DNA of 64,000 nt from Austropuccinia psidii (Eukaryota; Basidiomycota; Pucciniomycetes; Pucciniales; Sphaerophragmiaceae): assembly GCA_023105745.1 (NCBI GenBank), contig JALGQZ010000017.1, positions 2,080,001 to 2,144,000 on the forward strand, in the 5' to 3' direction. The first letter of the stretch is position 1; the number at the start of each line of letters is the position of its first letter. Made by a program: the position numbers and the translations under genes. Positions 1-13,193 of the stretch are shown piece after piece. Under the pieces are notes generated by a model. It was given only the letters and a program-made list of their open reading frames with translations, was not told the DNA's origin and made no database searches.

Positions 1-1935
1 TTTTTGTAAGGTTTGACTATGAAACAATAAGTAAAAATTACTAATATTTTACTTATTGTACTATGAATGTCCTTATAAATGAAATAAATAAGATAAAAAT
101 AATTATTATAATTATGGCGTAAAATAATTATAATAATATAATCTATATTATAAAAAAATAATATATATATAATAAATATATTAATATAAGATAATTAATA
201 TATTTAAAAGCACTTTATTATTGTTACCAACAAATAACAAAGGTGTAAAATATTGTTTTTCATTAATAAAAAACAACTAATAACAATAATATTACCAATA
301 TTAAAGTTATAAATTAATATAAATACTATTTATATTAATTATAGAATTATTAAAAGTAATAATAGAGAAATAACCTACTTTTAATGCTTAATATAATAAT
401 TTTGAGTAAATTTACGCCTATAAATGTAAATACAACTTATTTAAATTATAGTTACAATAAAATTTAAGAGAAATTACAAATTTTCTTGATTTTACGTGGA
501 ATTGAGGTTTTCAAGAGAAGTTTGAACATAACAATTAAATAACTGTAATAATCACGTCAAAGATGAAGATTATTATAAGTTTACCTTTGTTCTTTAATAA
601 TATAAGAGTTTTATATATAAAGAATAAAGAAATTACCTTTTTATTTAATTATTTAATGTTTTGTAAGCGTCTGAGGGGAAAACAGAGTAAAAAGAGCTCT
701 ATATATAGTAAATAACTCCCTCCTAGAGTCCAAAAGGCTTCTAGTAGATGTGTACTGATCATATACACTGGAATTGATCAATATTTTAAGGTTTGGTGAT
801 GATTACATCATGATCAAACCATATTACCTCATTATTACGGCATTATTTAGAGTTATCACTATAACTCTAAGTTTGATGAGGTCAAGGCTTGGCAGAACCC
901 CAAATTTTGTGGATTTTATTAGCTTTAATCATTAACTAACAGTATTCACCAATTCTATCACTCATATGACTGTTAAACTTAATTTAAGGTTACAGTGAGT
1001 GATCATAAGTGATCAAATGAAGCTCAAGCTTCAATCCTTAATACCTTTTAAGTTTTACACGCTACCAACATTCAGAGAGTGAATTCTAATAGCTTGGCAT
1101 AAACCTATTATTCTGCCAAGAGCATTTCATTACATAATCAAAACTCTATTTTTGATGATTTTTCTAGTAACTCATCTTTTCTGTCAAAACTTAATATTTT
1201 AAACTTCAAACCATGATTTCAAGGGGATATACCTTGAATATTATAATAAAAAAATACATAATTCTTTACAAATGAACTAGTATAATCCAACTGTCTACTT
1301 TTTTTTAAGTTTGGACCACTTTCACAACAAAGTGGTCAACAGCTCTATTGATTTTAATCAATAATCCCTTACAGGTTTTAACCTTGTTTATAACTTGTGA
1401 AAAAAATTCATTTATGTATTCCTATAGTAATTATGTGATGACTTTATTTTTTGTTCATCACTCTATCATGCATATTTCAAACAATATTAGCTGGAATCCT
1501 TGAATATATGTGTTGACCAAAAAAGTGCATATATTCAGCTTAACTCCTTAAGTATTGACTTTGGAGATTAGCTTCATAATTGTTTTATATGTGGATATTT
1601 TTGGAGAATCCAATGGTACCATTTATTTCACAGGTTATTTCATTGGGGATTGAAATAATTAAGGATTTGTGTCTTTTATAAGGTATTATTACTTATAACT
1701 CATTAAATATTGACTTTACAGATATGCCATAAAAATGGTATATGTGTATTTTACCATGGGGAATCCAATTGTATAATTTATTTCACATGTTTATTCATTG
1801 GTTTTTAAATTAAGCCAAGATTTTTGCCAATTTATGGCATTTTTGTAGTTTTCAGGTAATTATTTTTAATGTATAATTATTTTAAATATTTCTTGTGACC
1901 TTTTTGGGTATGTGGTCATATCTCAAAGGTTGACA
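1..1935. other. AT-rich intergenic sequence, no gene seen
   Basis: Very AT-rich, with no reading frame longer than background and no recognisable RNA gene. The left 700 bases are almost pure A/T. From about 740 the composition moderates and short inverted repeats appear (see the separate entry). The string GAGAATCCAATGGTAC occurs at 1604 and again at 3827, on the other side of the LTR at 1955-3396, so the flanks probably contain pieces of one older dispersed repeat. Confidence 0.6.
745..1340. repeat. Cluster of short dyad-symmetric sequences
   Basis: Several inverted repeats lie close together. GTGTA..TATACAC is near 750-768. TGATG ATTA CATCA is near 808-821, set inside wider GGTTTG..CAAACC arms. 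TAGAGTTA..TAACTCTA is at 848-869, and GACCACTTT..AAAGTGGTC is at 1314-1337. No clear unit length is repeated. The style resembles the palindromic satellite at 56780-60510, but no sequence identity was found. It may be a decayed repeat or chance in A/T-rich DNA. Confidence 0.4.
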
Positions 1936-3396
1936 ATTTTTTAGAGGGGGGGTATGTCAGCCTGTGACTCAAACCCAGAGCCCATGCATGAAAGCCAGAA
2001 TACCATAAACCAATGGTAGAGAAAAATACCACCAAAACGTGTATCTAAGGCAAAAAAAGCTCAAAAGGTATCAAAAGAAAGAGAAGCTTCACCTCTTTCA
2101 AAATATAAAACTCCCATACCCATAGGAAAAATAATAAAAAAGTTATTTCCTCTCAAAGCAGTTGCCAAGCATAAACCTTACTTTTCACCTCTCATCTAAA
2201 ATTAACAAGGAAAAACTGAACCACATCAAAGGGGGGTTCAGATGCAAGCCCTCAGTCAGGGACATCCAATGGTACTAGCTGAATTGAGATAGCATCACAA
2301 CTATAGAAGCTTTGGCCAAAATAAAGCCAAATAAGGGTACATAAAATATTTAGCTCTCATCTAGCTTCTACAGTTTTAGTATGAGGTACCTAAAGTGGGG
2401 TATTCTGAGAAAGAGCATAATAAGGCCTTTCTGATGGTTCAATTAATCTCCTCATAAATCTTCTAGAACGAAATTGATGAAGCAAACAAGCTCAATGCAG
2501 GATTCATAACAAATCCACATATTGATAATCATATTTAAAATCGGTAGAACTTTGCCATATTCAATTATAGCTATACCAAATAAGTACAAATCATGTAGAA
2601 CACATCAAGGGCTACAACATGAGCCATTTTTGAGCTACGTATCTTCAAAACTGACAAATATATTTAGGTTTTAAGATCAAAATCCCAAACTGGCCAGTAT
2701 GAGATCTTAATGTGGGACAGCTGTCCATATAATTGAATGAACAGCTGATAAATCGAATTAAATGCTGTTTATTCTTTAATTTCTCATAACTTTCAAAAAA
2801 AGAGTAATAAATGAATGATCTGTACAGCCTCTGACAGGTCAGAAGCACCATAACACACCTGTAAACTCCATTGGAAAAACGTTTTACCCTGTATAGAGTA
2901 AAAATGAAAACATGTGGTTCTAAAACCACATCTACACCCAATACCAGTCTGTATTTGGTGTATAGAACCACAACCCACCCCAGAGTAGTGAAAGCCTTCA
3001 CACTGTGGCTGTGTGAAGAGGTAAGGAACCTCCCACTCCCCCAGAACAAGGAAAATGGAGGTTTTTCCACACCAAAAAGCTAATAAATCATCCTGTTCTA
3101 GTATTTTTGTGTGGTATAAATTCATATATAGAAGTGTTACTCTTACAATTGAAAAGGTTGTAATTATACTAGTAATAAATGTAGGGTTTATTATTGTGAA
3201 CAAACAGATAAATGCTGCACTCATGGCTTTCAGTAGAGCTCAACATCACTAAGACTCATTAGTAAAGCCCAAAAACCCTTATTAAATAATTTTGTAATAA
3301 TATTAACTTTTAATTATTATCATCAATTTTGTGTCACACTCAGATTTATAGCTTTTTATTATCATTGTAAAGCTATATCATACAGTCACCCAGACA
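1936..3396 (+). mobile_element. Ty3/gypsy LTR with polypurine-tract remnant (truncated 3' end of an element)
   Basis: Positions 1955-3396 (1442 bp) match the LTR family of the 13194-23972 element, read in sense orientation. The LTR starts TGTCAGCCTGTGACTC and ends in a degraded CAGACA. It is preceded by AGAGGGGGGGTA, matching the purine tract (GGAGGGAGGGTA) next to the 3' LTR of the complete element. This is therefore a 3' LTR whose internal region is lost or unrecognisable upstream of about 1920. The 5-bp flanks (GGGTA left, GCCTT right) do not match, as expected if the left flank is internal element sequence. Short open frames inside are LTR-internal and not considered genes. Confidence 0.8.
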
Positions 3397-5101
3397 GCCT
3401 TAATTCAGGTTAGCCAAATTTAGAAAGCATTCTAAGCAGATTCAAAAAGCTGGGCACCCTGGCGCCTTTTATCAGAATCCCTTTCTTCAACACTTTTTGG
3501 ATGTTTTCACTTTTTATTTATTCTAAGAAATAATATTCAATATTGACCTTATTCTGGAAAAAGGGCCCTCAATATTTACCACCTTTACAATAATTTTAAT
3601 GTGAACTTTAAAGCTACACACAACACCATAATTTTACCACTTTTTTGGTATTCTAAGCAAGACATGGTGCAAATTTCTTTTTATTTAGCTTTATCAAAGC
3701 TTAAGTAAAAGAAAACTTTTGAAAAATTCTCATTTTTACACTAAAATTATATTTTTGTCTTTTTAGGCTGAAATATTCAATTTATGGCATAATACCCTAT
3801 GGTTTGACCCTATGTGAAAATAGATAGAGAATCCAATGGTACAATCAAAGTATTATTTAAAAAAATACAAACTCAACTTCTTTCAATTTCAAGTAAAAAT
3901 AATTTCTATTGAGAAAATGTTTGAATCCTTTGAGAATGTGAAATATTCATCAGAGCTCACAATAGATATACTTTTAATTATTGTTTTAATTATTAAAGCA
4001 ACCAAGCTGATAATGAGGAAATAAAAGGCTTCAAAAAGGCTCATAGCCAATGTTTCATTATAGCAAATCCGTTTTAGTTTTTTTGTAACCTATAATTTCA
4101 TGTCACAATCATACTTATAGCTTCTTACCACATTATGATGGGTTAATAATGAAATTCTTTATACCTTCATATTTACCAACAATGAAATGTATTTCAATTT
4201 GCTTATTGATTTATTTTATAATTTTTAATGAATTTTCTTTTATGCTTGCATTTGCATTTTTTATGGTCTTTTACTTTGAATATAAAAAAATAATAATTGA
4301 AGAACTGGGTAGGTTTTTTCTATATTCATATTGATCTCAGTTGAAAATATTCCATTATTTTCTTTAATAATACAATACATCAACAGAAAATCTGCATAAT
4401 ATAATTATTTTTACTGAGAAAATACAATTAATTATGTGATTAAATTTAGCAGCCTTATATCTTGTGCTTTCCTAACAAACTATTCTATTTGTTTGGAATA
4501 AGACTTAATTATTGATTCATAGATTCTTATTCATATGGATTTGATTGGATTTATACTCTATAAAAAAAACAAATAGTTACAAATCATTACAAGACAATGT
4601 TATTGAAAATTATTGGGGAATGAAATTTCTTATTCTGAAAGCTTGGAAATGGGGAAATTTTCATGATGAATGTCACTAGCAAAAAACAATTGATTTTAGA
4701 AAAAAATTTCCAATCTGGATGGAACTTCAGCAAAAAACCAAAAAGAAATATTGGTATGAGTATCAACAAATGGCTCAGCATAGTTAGTGAAATTATTTTT
4801 CCTTCATATTATTTGGGAGAGAAAATACAAATGTCTGAAATCAATTAAAAAATACTTTCAGGAATAATGATCTTATCTTTTTGAGATTCTTTATTGGTAT
4901 TGTTTCTAACTTTCCTATTTCTCTTATTCCCTTGGAGTAAAAATCAAGTTTCAGATTTGAGGTTATCAGAATACTTGTGGTATTTATTTGAAATAGAACC
5001 TTCAGTAAAGATTAGAGAGGAAGTAAAATTGCTTGAAATACGATAAACATTGCAGGAGGTTTGACTGAATAATAGTACTTTTTCCCTTAAAAATAGGGTA
5101 T
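3397..5101. other. AT-rich intergenic sequence
   Basis: No supportable gene. A 61-codon frame at 4149-4334 encodes a hydrophobic, Phe/Ile-rich peptide, but such frames are expected in A/T-rich DNA and no other signal supports it. Confidence 0.55.
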
Positions 5102-6465
5102 TGGTAAAAGCACGTAAGTTTATAGTAAAAACACATAAGGGATGGTTTTTAAATGAAATATGGCTATTTATGGCATTTATTATGCCATTAATGTCACTTG
5201 TGTCATTAAAAATGCCTTTTGTGGAATTAAAAATTCCATTTATGGCATTAACAGTGCCATGAATGGCATTATCAATGCAATATTTCTGATGCCATTTATG
5301 GAATCAACAATGCCATAAATGGCATTAACAGTGCCATAAATTACATCAACAGTGCCATAAATGGCATTAAAAATTCCGTTTATGGCATTATCAATGCCAT
5401 TTATGGCATCAACAGTGCCATAAATGACATTAACAGTGCCATAAATGGCATTAACAGTGCCATTAATGGCATTATTAATGAAATATTATTGATGCCATTA
5501 ATGCCATTTGTGGCATTAAAAATGCAACATTTATGATGCCATTAATGCCATAAATGGCATTAATAATGCCACATTAACAATGCCATTAATGGCATTACTA
5601 ATACCATGAATGGCATTATCAATGCAATAAATGGCATAATGCCATTTATGTAACACCTTAAATGGAATTGTTAATTCCATTTATGTAATGCCACAAATGG
5701 AATTTTTAATTCCATAAATGGCATTTTTGATGCCATTTATGTTATAGTTAAGACCATTAATTCCATTTTTAAGGCCAATGTTAAGGCCATTCATGCCATT
5801 TTTAAGGCCAATGTTAAGGCCATTTATGGCATTGTCAAGGCCATTAAATTCAATTTATGGCATTGCTGTAATGCCATTTATGCCAATTTTCTGGCCGTAA
5901 ATGGCATCTGTATGTCATTGTTGATGCCATTTATGGCATTATTATGTCATTAGTGATGCCATTTATGGCACTTTTGATGTGATTAATGGCACTGTTAATT
6001 CCAAAAATCAAATTTTAATTTCCACCCATCATAAATTACATTTTGAATTCAATTTATGTCATAAATGGCATTTTCAATTTAATTACAAACATGAACAAAA
6101 AAACATAAAAAAACATGGACTTTTTGGGCCTACAAATGTTCTTGCAAAAAAATACCAAAATTTTGGGCTTCTGAATTATTATTCTCAACATTCTCACCTT
6201 CATTTTTAAAAAAAATATATTGAAATTCATAAGTGGGAACATTTTTAATGAATTTTTTCAAAAAAATGGGCCATTTTACCAAATTGCCCAAAATAGAAAA
6301 ATTGGGCAAAAAAAAAATTTGAAAAAATTTGGGGACCTTCACATCCCATGTCGGAAAAAATATGGAAAAAAATTTTTAAAAATTCTCAAAACTGAGCCTG
6401 AGGAATTTTTATAAAAATATCAGGTCACTTACGTGTTTTTACCATAAAATTACGTGTTTTGGCCA
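5102..6465. mobile_element. Non-autonomous element with ~38-bp terminal inverted repeats
   Basis: The left end at 5102-5140 and the reverse complement of the right end at 6427-6465 match at about 31 of 37 positions. Each terminal repeat holds two internal CACGTAA-like motifs (left GCACGTAAG and ACACATAAG; right, inverted, ACACGTAAT and ACACGTAAG). No transposase is encoded inside. The interior is a palindromic GGCATT minisatellite followed by A/T-rich sequence. Flanking dinucleotides (AT left, TA right) do not give a clean target duplication, so the superfamily is undetermined. The element looks like a MITE or foldback-type transposon. Confidence 0.6.
5155..6075. repeat. Self-complementary GGCATT/TGCCATTTATGGCA minisatellite
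   Basis: Roughly 900 bp are built from variants of TGCCATTTATGGCATT and ATGGCATTAACAGTGCCAT, in which GGCAT and ATGCC alternate. Many adjacent units pair with each other (for example GCCATAAATGGC and GCCATTTATGGC are near-perfect palindromes). Spacing is irregular, about 12-25 bp. Single units tolerate A/T changes (ATTTAT, ATAAAT, ATTAAT) at the dyad centre while the GGCA/TGCC arms are kept. No ribosomal, tRNA or coding content was recognised. Confidence 0.8.
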
Positions 6466-7049
6466 TAATTTGGTTAATGAAATTTTTCAAATTTAATTGA
6501 ATTTTGTTTGTTCTACCATACATACAAATTGATTTAGTTTAGTCATTGAGCTTATCCAAATTAGAAGCCACATTCTTTTTGAGATTTCTTTTGTTAATTT
6601 TAGCTGGGATAATAAACTTTTTTCCTTGAAATAATCATCAAAAAAATCATTCCATTCTTAAATTTATTATTTGGAGATATGTTGCAAAGGAAGAAGATCC
6701 ATTTTTGTGATAAGGGTTTTGTAAGAGCTAGAAAAAAGGTTCTCTTTCTATAAATTTTGATAAATGAATACACTCTACCTACAGGAATAAAATGGGTAAT
6801 ATTTGGTTTAACATATTTTTTAATTAATCTGAATTGATTTTTGCATGATTTTGTAAGTGGTGCTTTGAAAAGGAATGGTAATTTTTGGAGAGTATTTAGT
6901 TAAATCATCAAATAAAAAAATTGAAAGGTATTATAGACAGTCTAATAGATCTATAAAATAATTATGTTGATCATTTTCATTTATTTATTTCAAGATTTGA
7001 GCTAAAGGGGCCTCATGACCACTTTCATAAGGTAATCCATCCATATAGC
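6466..7049. other. AT-rich intergenic sequence
   Basis: No gene, RNA or repeat recognised between the TIR element and the solo LTR. Confidence 0.5.
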
Positions 7050-7054
7050 TATTT

Positions 7055-8409
7055 TTTCAGGAGGACTATATGTAGTAGTGATGATAATACAAATGCTATG
7101 AGTGTGGCATGATAATAAAGTAAAAATAAAGTTATTTCAAGGATTTTACTATTTCTAGTGATGGCGAGTTTTTCTGAAAACACATGGTGCAGTAGGTATA
7201 AATTTATCAGCTATAATAAATACTAAAATTGTTTATTTCATAGCTATAACCTGTTTATTTTCCAAGAGTATGATTGTTGTTCACAAAGGTACTACCTAGG
7301 AATACAAGAGAAGGATAGGGATTCTTCTGTTTTGGCAGAGGAAGGTCCCTTCTTACCCTTAAGAGGGGTGTAAGGACCTCTTTTCCTTACAACATAGAAG
7401 GAGTGAGCAAATGTTTCACCAAAAAGGGTGGGGTTTTTGGTTTATACATCCCTGTATGGCTTTATGGGCCTCAGATGTTGTTTGAAAACTACATCTGGTC
7501 ACCTTTCCCCAACACAAGGTGAACATTTTCACCTGGGTTCCTAACTGGTTTGTTCTGGAAGGTCAGACATGTAGGAAGACCCCATATTAGTCATATTATG
7601 AGGTATTGAAGTATAAAAAAGATTTTTGTCATTTTGACACCTCATATTCATGTTTCTTGGAAATTATCCTTATTTATTGGAGGTAAAACCTAAAAACTTC
7701 CATATATTTGTCAATTTTGAAGATAGAGGGATCCAAAGTGGTTCATTTTGTAGCCCTCAATAGGTTCTAAAAAATGATTACTCATGTGGTATGCCTTAAC
7801 CCAAATATGGCAAGCTTATTCAGATTTTCAATTCCATTATTGGAATTTGAATTTTTGATTAAACCTGTCTTACTCTCCTATCTTTATTAAATTTTGCTCT
7901 AGAGGTGGTTCAGGGATATGGAAATTACTATTAGAAATCACAGGTTCTTCTCCTTTTAAAAATACCCCACTTTGTGTTTCTCACACCAAAATTGTAGAAG
8001 TTAGATGAGAGGTGAATATTTTGTTCACCCTTGTTTGGATTATAGTTTGTCATAAATTCTGTAGTTTTCCAGCCAGAACCACTTGGATAGTACCATTGGA
8101 AAGCCCTGGATAAGAAATTCAATTTGAACACCTATTTGATGGAATTCTCTCTCTTTCTCCAGATTTTAGATGAGAGGTGAACATTAAGGTTTATGCTGGA
8201 TTATTTTTTTGAGAAGGAATAACTTTTTCAATCCTTCTCCTGTGGTTATGGGAGTTGTATCTTTAGAAAGAGGTAGGTTTCCTCTTTCCTTTTAAAGACA
8301 TTATGAGCAATTTTGGCTCAGGTCACCTTTCGTGGGCATTTTGCTCTATCATTTGCTTATGGTATATTGATGTCATGCTTGTGCTCTGGTTTTGAGTCAC
8401 AGGATGACA
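7055..8409 (-). mobile_element. Diverged solo LTR of the Ty3/gypsy family, with target-site duplication
   Basis: Read on the minus strand this is an old copy of the same LTR as 13194-14633. The right edge (GGTTTTGAGTCACAGGATGACA) and the left edge (degraded TTTCAGGAGGACTATATG versus TGTCAGGATGACTCTATG in a younger copy) both align. Length is 1355 bp against 1440 bp. The five bases before it (7050-7054, TATTT) and after it (8410-8414, TATTT) are identical. That is the 5-bp duplication expected for this type of element, so this is a genuine solo LTR left by LTR-LTR recombination. Confidence 0.8.
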
Positions 8410-8414
8410 TATTT

Positions 8415-9548
8415 TAATAATTAGCAATTTCCACACAAGATGTCTATTAGTATAAGAACTGAAATTATAATAGTTAAAACAAATGGCTAAAACATCTAAG
8501 CTCATGGATGAAAATAGATATGAAAAAATCCTTTTCTAATTTGAAATGAAAATTTAGCATATGGCCAATGATGGACTCTACCCCTCCTTCAATTTTTATA
8601 TAACATCCTTTCAAAAATTGGATTTAGATAAAATAAAACATACAAAACTATTTAATAATGATTTCCTTGCCCATTAATCTTCTGTTTTCTTTTTTAGAAG
8701 GAATTTATCACTTAGTAGTTTTTTCTTTGTATGAAATAAATTGAAATCAAAAAATACTAAAAAAAGGGAATTGATCTTAATTCCTTATTCAAAATATAAT
8801 AAAATAAAACTTAATCCCTATTTAATCCTTTGAGGAAATTAATTAAAAAAAGGGAACAATTCAGAGTGACTAATAAAATAAAAATAAAGTAAAACCACTA
8901 AGTTTTTTGATTCTTTTGATGAAAGGGATTGGATTCTAAATTGTAAATAAGTCAGAGTGAATAATATATCTAAAGGAGAGAAACATAAACAAAACTATAA
9001 ATAGCTTTAATTTTTTATAAAATTTATTGAAGTTAAATTCAGAAGAAAACTAAAAGAGGGTTAGTAAGACACTTTCGAAGGGGTTGGGAATCTCATTCAA
9101 ATACAAAAAAATAATTCTAGTTTTATTTTTGAAATAAAATTTAAATTGAATTGAAAATACCAAAAAAAACAAATATGATAATCTGGGATGCCTCTGGGTA
9201 AGCTTTGTCTCTGAAACAACTAGTAAGATTGAACTAGTGTACTATGACTGTCCCCAAACAGAAATTTAATAAAAGTAAACTTTTTATAACCACAAGATTT
9301 GAATTTTCAGTTACTGGAGAATTCAGATTATCAAATTACTTATTTAAATATATAAATAACTATATAAAATAAAAATAAAAATATTCAATAACTGTATAAA
9401 GAAATTCTTCTATCACTAAAATATGTTACCAAAGCTCTTGAGGTAAGGGTAAGAATTTTGTACCAGAGTCAGTAATACTGGAAACAAATTTCTCATTTCA
9501 AAATACAGCTTTATGGACTTGAAAGTATCTCAACTTGTTAGGTTAAAA

Positions 9549-9635
<87 letters not shown>

Positions 9636-12600
9636 GATTCATTGATAGATAAACTTAGCCAATTTCAGTGTAAAAAGAATATATAAGCTTATTTATTTAC
9701 AAAATGGATACCAAACAGTTTATATTAATCCTTCATTAATGAAAGAATTCACCACAGAAATAAATAAAAAATAAGCTCAACACCCTTATAAAATATAATT
9801 AAAGAGCTGAGTAACTATCAGTAAGCTTATAGAGTACTTATTTATTTAAAAAAATTATTTAGAAGTTTTGAGAACATAAAATTTAAGTATCAAGATACTA
9901 TGAAAGATATAAGTGATATTCTCTATCTCAATTACTTTCAAGTAATGAATAATATTCAAAATATTAATGATACTTTCAGGATTCCTTTTAGTAGTATACC
10001 AGTATAAATCTATATATATTGAAGTGATGATAAGATTTGTATTTGAAAGAACAGGAATGATGCGTTTATTTTTACATCTAAAAACTCTCAAAGAATCATT
10101 AAAGAAGTCAAATGGAAAAAACAGGTGAGAATACACTTTCACTATTTGGATTTATGTTAATTATGTGATTTCAGGTGCCTACCAACCCATTTATGGTTAG
10201 AAAATAATGAATTTAACTCTTTGAATATTCTTTTATTTCAAAGTATTTCTTACCAAAGCTATCAATTTTATTTGGAATTTCATCTTAGGTTGTAATTTAT
10301 GTTAATTTTTCAAGTTTTACTTTATTTTGTACATGGTTCAGGAAAATAGTATAGTGACTACTGGTTTCCATGAGGTAATTCAATAGATATTTGTCCAAAA
10401 ATTGTTTTATTTGTCTATTTATGATTATAAGTCGTAAATAATTAAGAATAGTCATGGATAAAGGCTCTAGAGATACTTATTACCTCCTTAGAAAATCAAA
10501 AAAGCATGTTGTTTGCCATTTTCTCACAGCTTAATGGGACTTATCCTTATCAAAAAGTTTGAAAAATAGAATAATTGCACCATTATAAGCCATTAATATC
10601 AGCTCTGGTGCTGTCTATGCCTCAGAGGCCTCATAACCTGGGTACCCTGGCTCTCTAATTTCTTCTGTCCCTATTGGATAATTTCCATTTCAAAATAGTA
10701 ATTCAGCCTTTAAGACAGATATCCAATATCTGTGAAACATACATTTATGTGTAAAAAATTACTTTGAAGTGTCGAAAATATGCATAAAATTAATTCAAGT
10801 GAATATTTAATATGAGGATCTCTGAAATATCATCATTTTGGTGTAAAGATGCAAGAAATTGCACAAATTCTCTATGTGGAATTGACGATGAGATTTTCAG
10901 GTATTTTCCATATTAAAATCTCATGTAGTAAATTCAATATTATACACCTTATGGAGTAACCGTAGGTGAATCATTGTTTAGAAAAAAAACATTGCCTTAA
11001 ATCCGTGGATTTAATTACTCAAAAAAATCCTGTTTTTTTATGAAAAATGATGAATTTTCAATACAAACATCATGGATAGGTTTTTCATTTTCCAAATATT
11101 TATTCGTAGCTATTTTTTGTATTTGGGTATGTAAAAAACATTTCAGGGCTCACACTCTGAGAGGATGGGGTAATTTTAAGTTCAGAAAAGTTAATTTTTT
11201 TGAAAAAGGAAAGGAATAATTATTTAGTTGGAAAGTATCCGAGAGGCTAGAGCATGATTTGAATTATTTATTCTCTTTAAAGAAATAATTCAAATAAAAC
11301 TCAAAAATCACAAACAGTTGAGCACCTTCCAAGAACACGGGTGATAATCTTTTGTTTTAGAATATGAAAATGAAAAAAATGGAGAAGAGGTTTTGAATAG
11401 GATTTTTTTGGAATTTCAAAATCAAAAAATACCATTTTTTTTGAAATATGAAAGTGTAAAAAATCAAAAACATACTTTGTTTTAAAAAGGTTTTTAGACA
11501 AATTTTTGATATAAAAAAAAGCTTAATGATATCTTTCTTGAGAAAAAAACAGTTATTTGATTAAAATATGCGCTTTTTGAAAGGTATTTTTATTTTCGAT
11601 TATATCATCCATAGATGGAAAGGGTTGAATTTGGGATCAAATGTATTTTATAGTTCAAATTTAAATTTTGAACTATCCATGCTTTGATACAAAAAAGAGG
11701 TATGAGAAATCTAACAGAAAATTTAATGTATAGCTTTGAGAAATCCTGATTGAGCTTCTATTTATGCTATAAAAAATTCAAAATATTACAAAAAGAAGGG
11801 AAATTCTTTATGAAGCTTACATATAAGATAATAAATGAAAAAACAGTGGGTAATCGTTTGAGGCTATTTGTGGAAAGAAATGCTAATATTCCAAAAAGAA
11901 AATAAGATCAGATTACAAATAAGTGAACTTCTTTAAATTTATATTGAATTAGTTTCAAACAAGATTCATTTGATTTTATTAGATTTTTAATGAAGAATTA
12001 TATTAAATAGGAAAAAACCTGTACAATATATTTATTTATTACTTTTTTAAATTGAATAAGAAATTATTAAAGGAAAAGAAAAAAAATTAAATTCAAAAAA
12101 AAACTTTCATATGCTTTCAAGATTTCTTTAATCTTTTCATCTCCATATTCTTTCGGAAACCAACTAATATCAGAAAAAGAAAAATAAAAAAAATTCTTAA
12201 GCCAAGTTACTCTATCCTTTCATAATTACCTAAGTATGTGATTTTATATGTATATATTTAGATTTATGGCCAGGAAAAAATTACTCCACACATTTAATTA
12301 CTTCTTTATTTGATGGAAATCTTTTCTTTCAAATTTAGTAATATGTTTTTAATTTCATGAGACGTTGTATTTTTAGACTGATATTAATATTGTCGTTACC
12401 ATTCCATCGTGAAATGAGTTAATTTATTGATGTTCATTCAAAAGGGGAGTAGTAGTTTATGAAGAATTTATTTAATTACGATTAATATTTTTAATTTAAA
12501 ATAGGATAGAAGGGATGAAGTAGATCATTTTATCTCAATGGTACCGGCCGAAATAGTCCATCCCTAAAAATACAAAAAAAAAAGTGTTATTGTTAGTATT

Positions 12601-13188
12601 CAATAGCTGTAATTGACTTTAAATAATGACACCTATTTCAAAGAAAATTTTATGAGATATCATATCAATAAAGAAGAAAAATTAAAATTCTGAAAAGAAA
12701 ATGAAAAATGATGAAAAAATGATATCATAAACAATTTGAAGACAAATATAAAATAATAGAGAATTCTAGTTTCAATTGTATGAAATAAATGAGATAATTA
12801 TAAAGTTAAAATTGAAAAATGATTAGAAAGAAATGGATTTAAAACTTATGAATTTATTAAAAATAAATTTTTTAAATTTTCAGGAAACTTATCAGAATTT
12901 GATTTGTCATATCATTTCAAGTCCCTTGGGATATTGTCCCAAGCTAAGTGGAGTTGGAGGCGTGGGGGATGTTTAGGTGGAGGAGTGATTAATGTGGTTA
13001 CATAAAGAAAATGATACTTATGAGATGAGCTTCACAATAAAAGTATCCACCTTTTATAAATCTGGACAGAAATTCAATAAAGTATAATAATTAACTCATT
13101 AATAAAAAAAATTTCTCAAAAAAATTAAAAATAAGATTCCTCAAAATAGAAATTTTAAAACAATTTATTAGTATCTTGAGGTATTGTG
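8415..13188. other. AT-rich intergenic sequence
   Basis: No convincing gene. Weak frames of 66-95 codons (9855-10142, 11301-11501, minus strand) are A/T-driven and have no family features. A segment around 10612-10656 is shared in inverted orientation with 30487-30530, which points to an unrecognised dispersed repeat. A microsatellite is listed separately. Confidence 0.5.
9551..9636. repeat. (AAT)n microsatellite
   Basis: About 28 consecutive ATA/AAT triplets interrupted by a single G (TAATAGTAATAA) near 9596. Confidence 0.95.
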
Positions 13189-13193
13189 TTTTT

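Noticed and set aside
4149..4334. Small hydrophobic protein gene
   Set aside because: 61 codons of Phe/Ile/Leu-rich sequence in A/T-rich DNA with no supporting signal.
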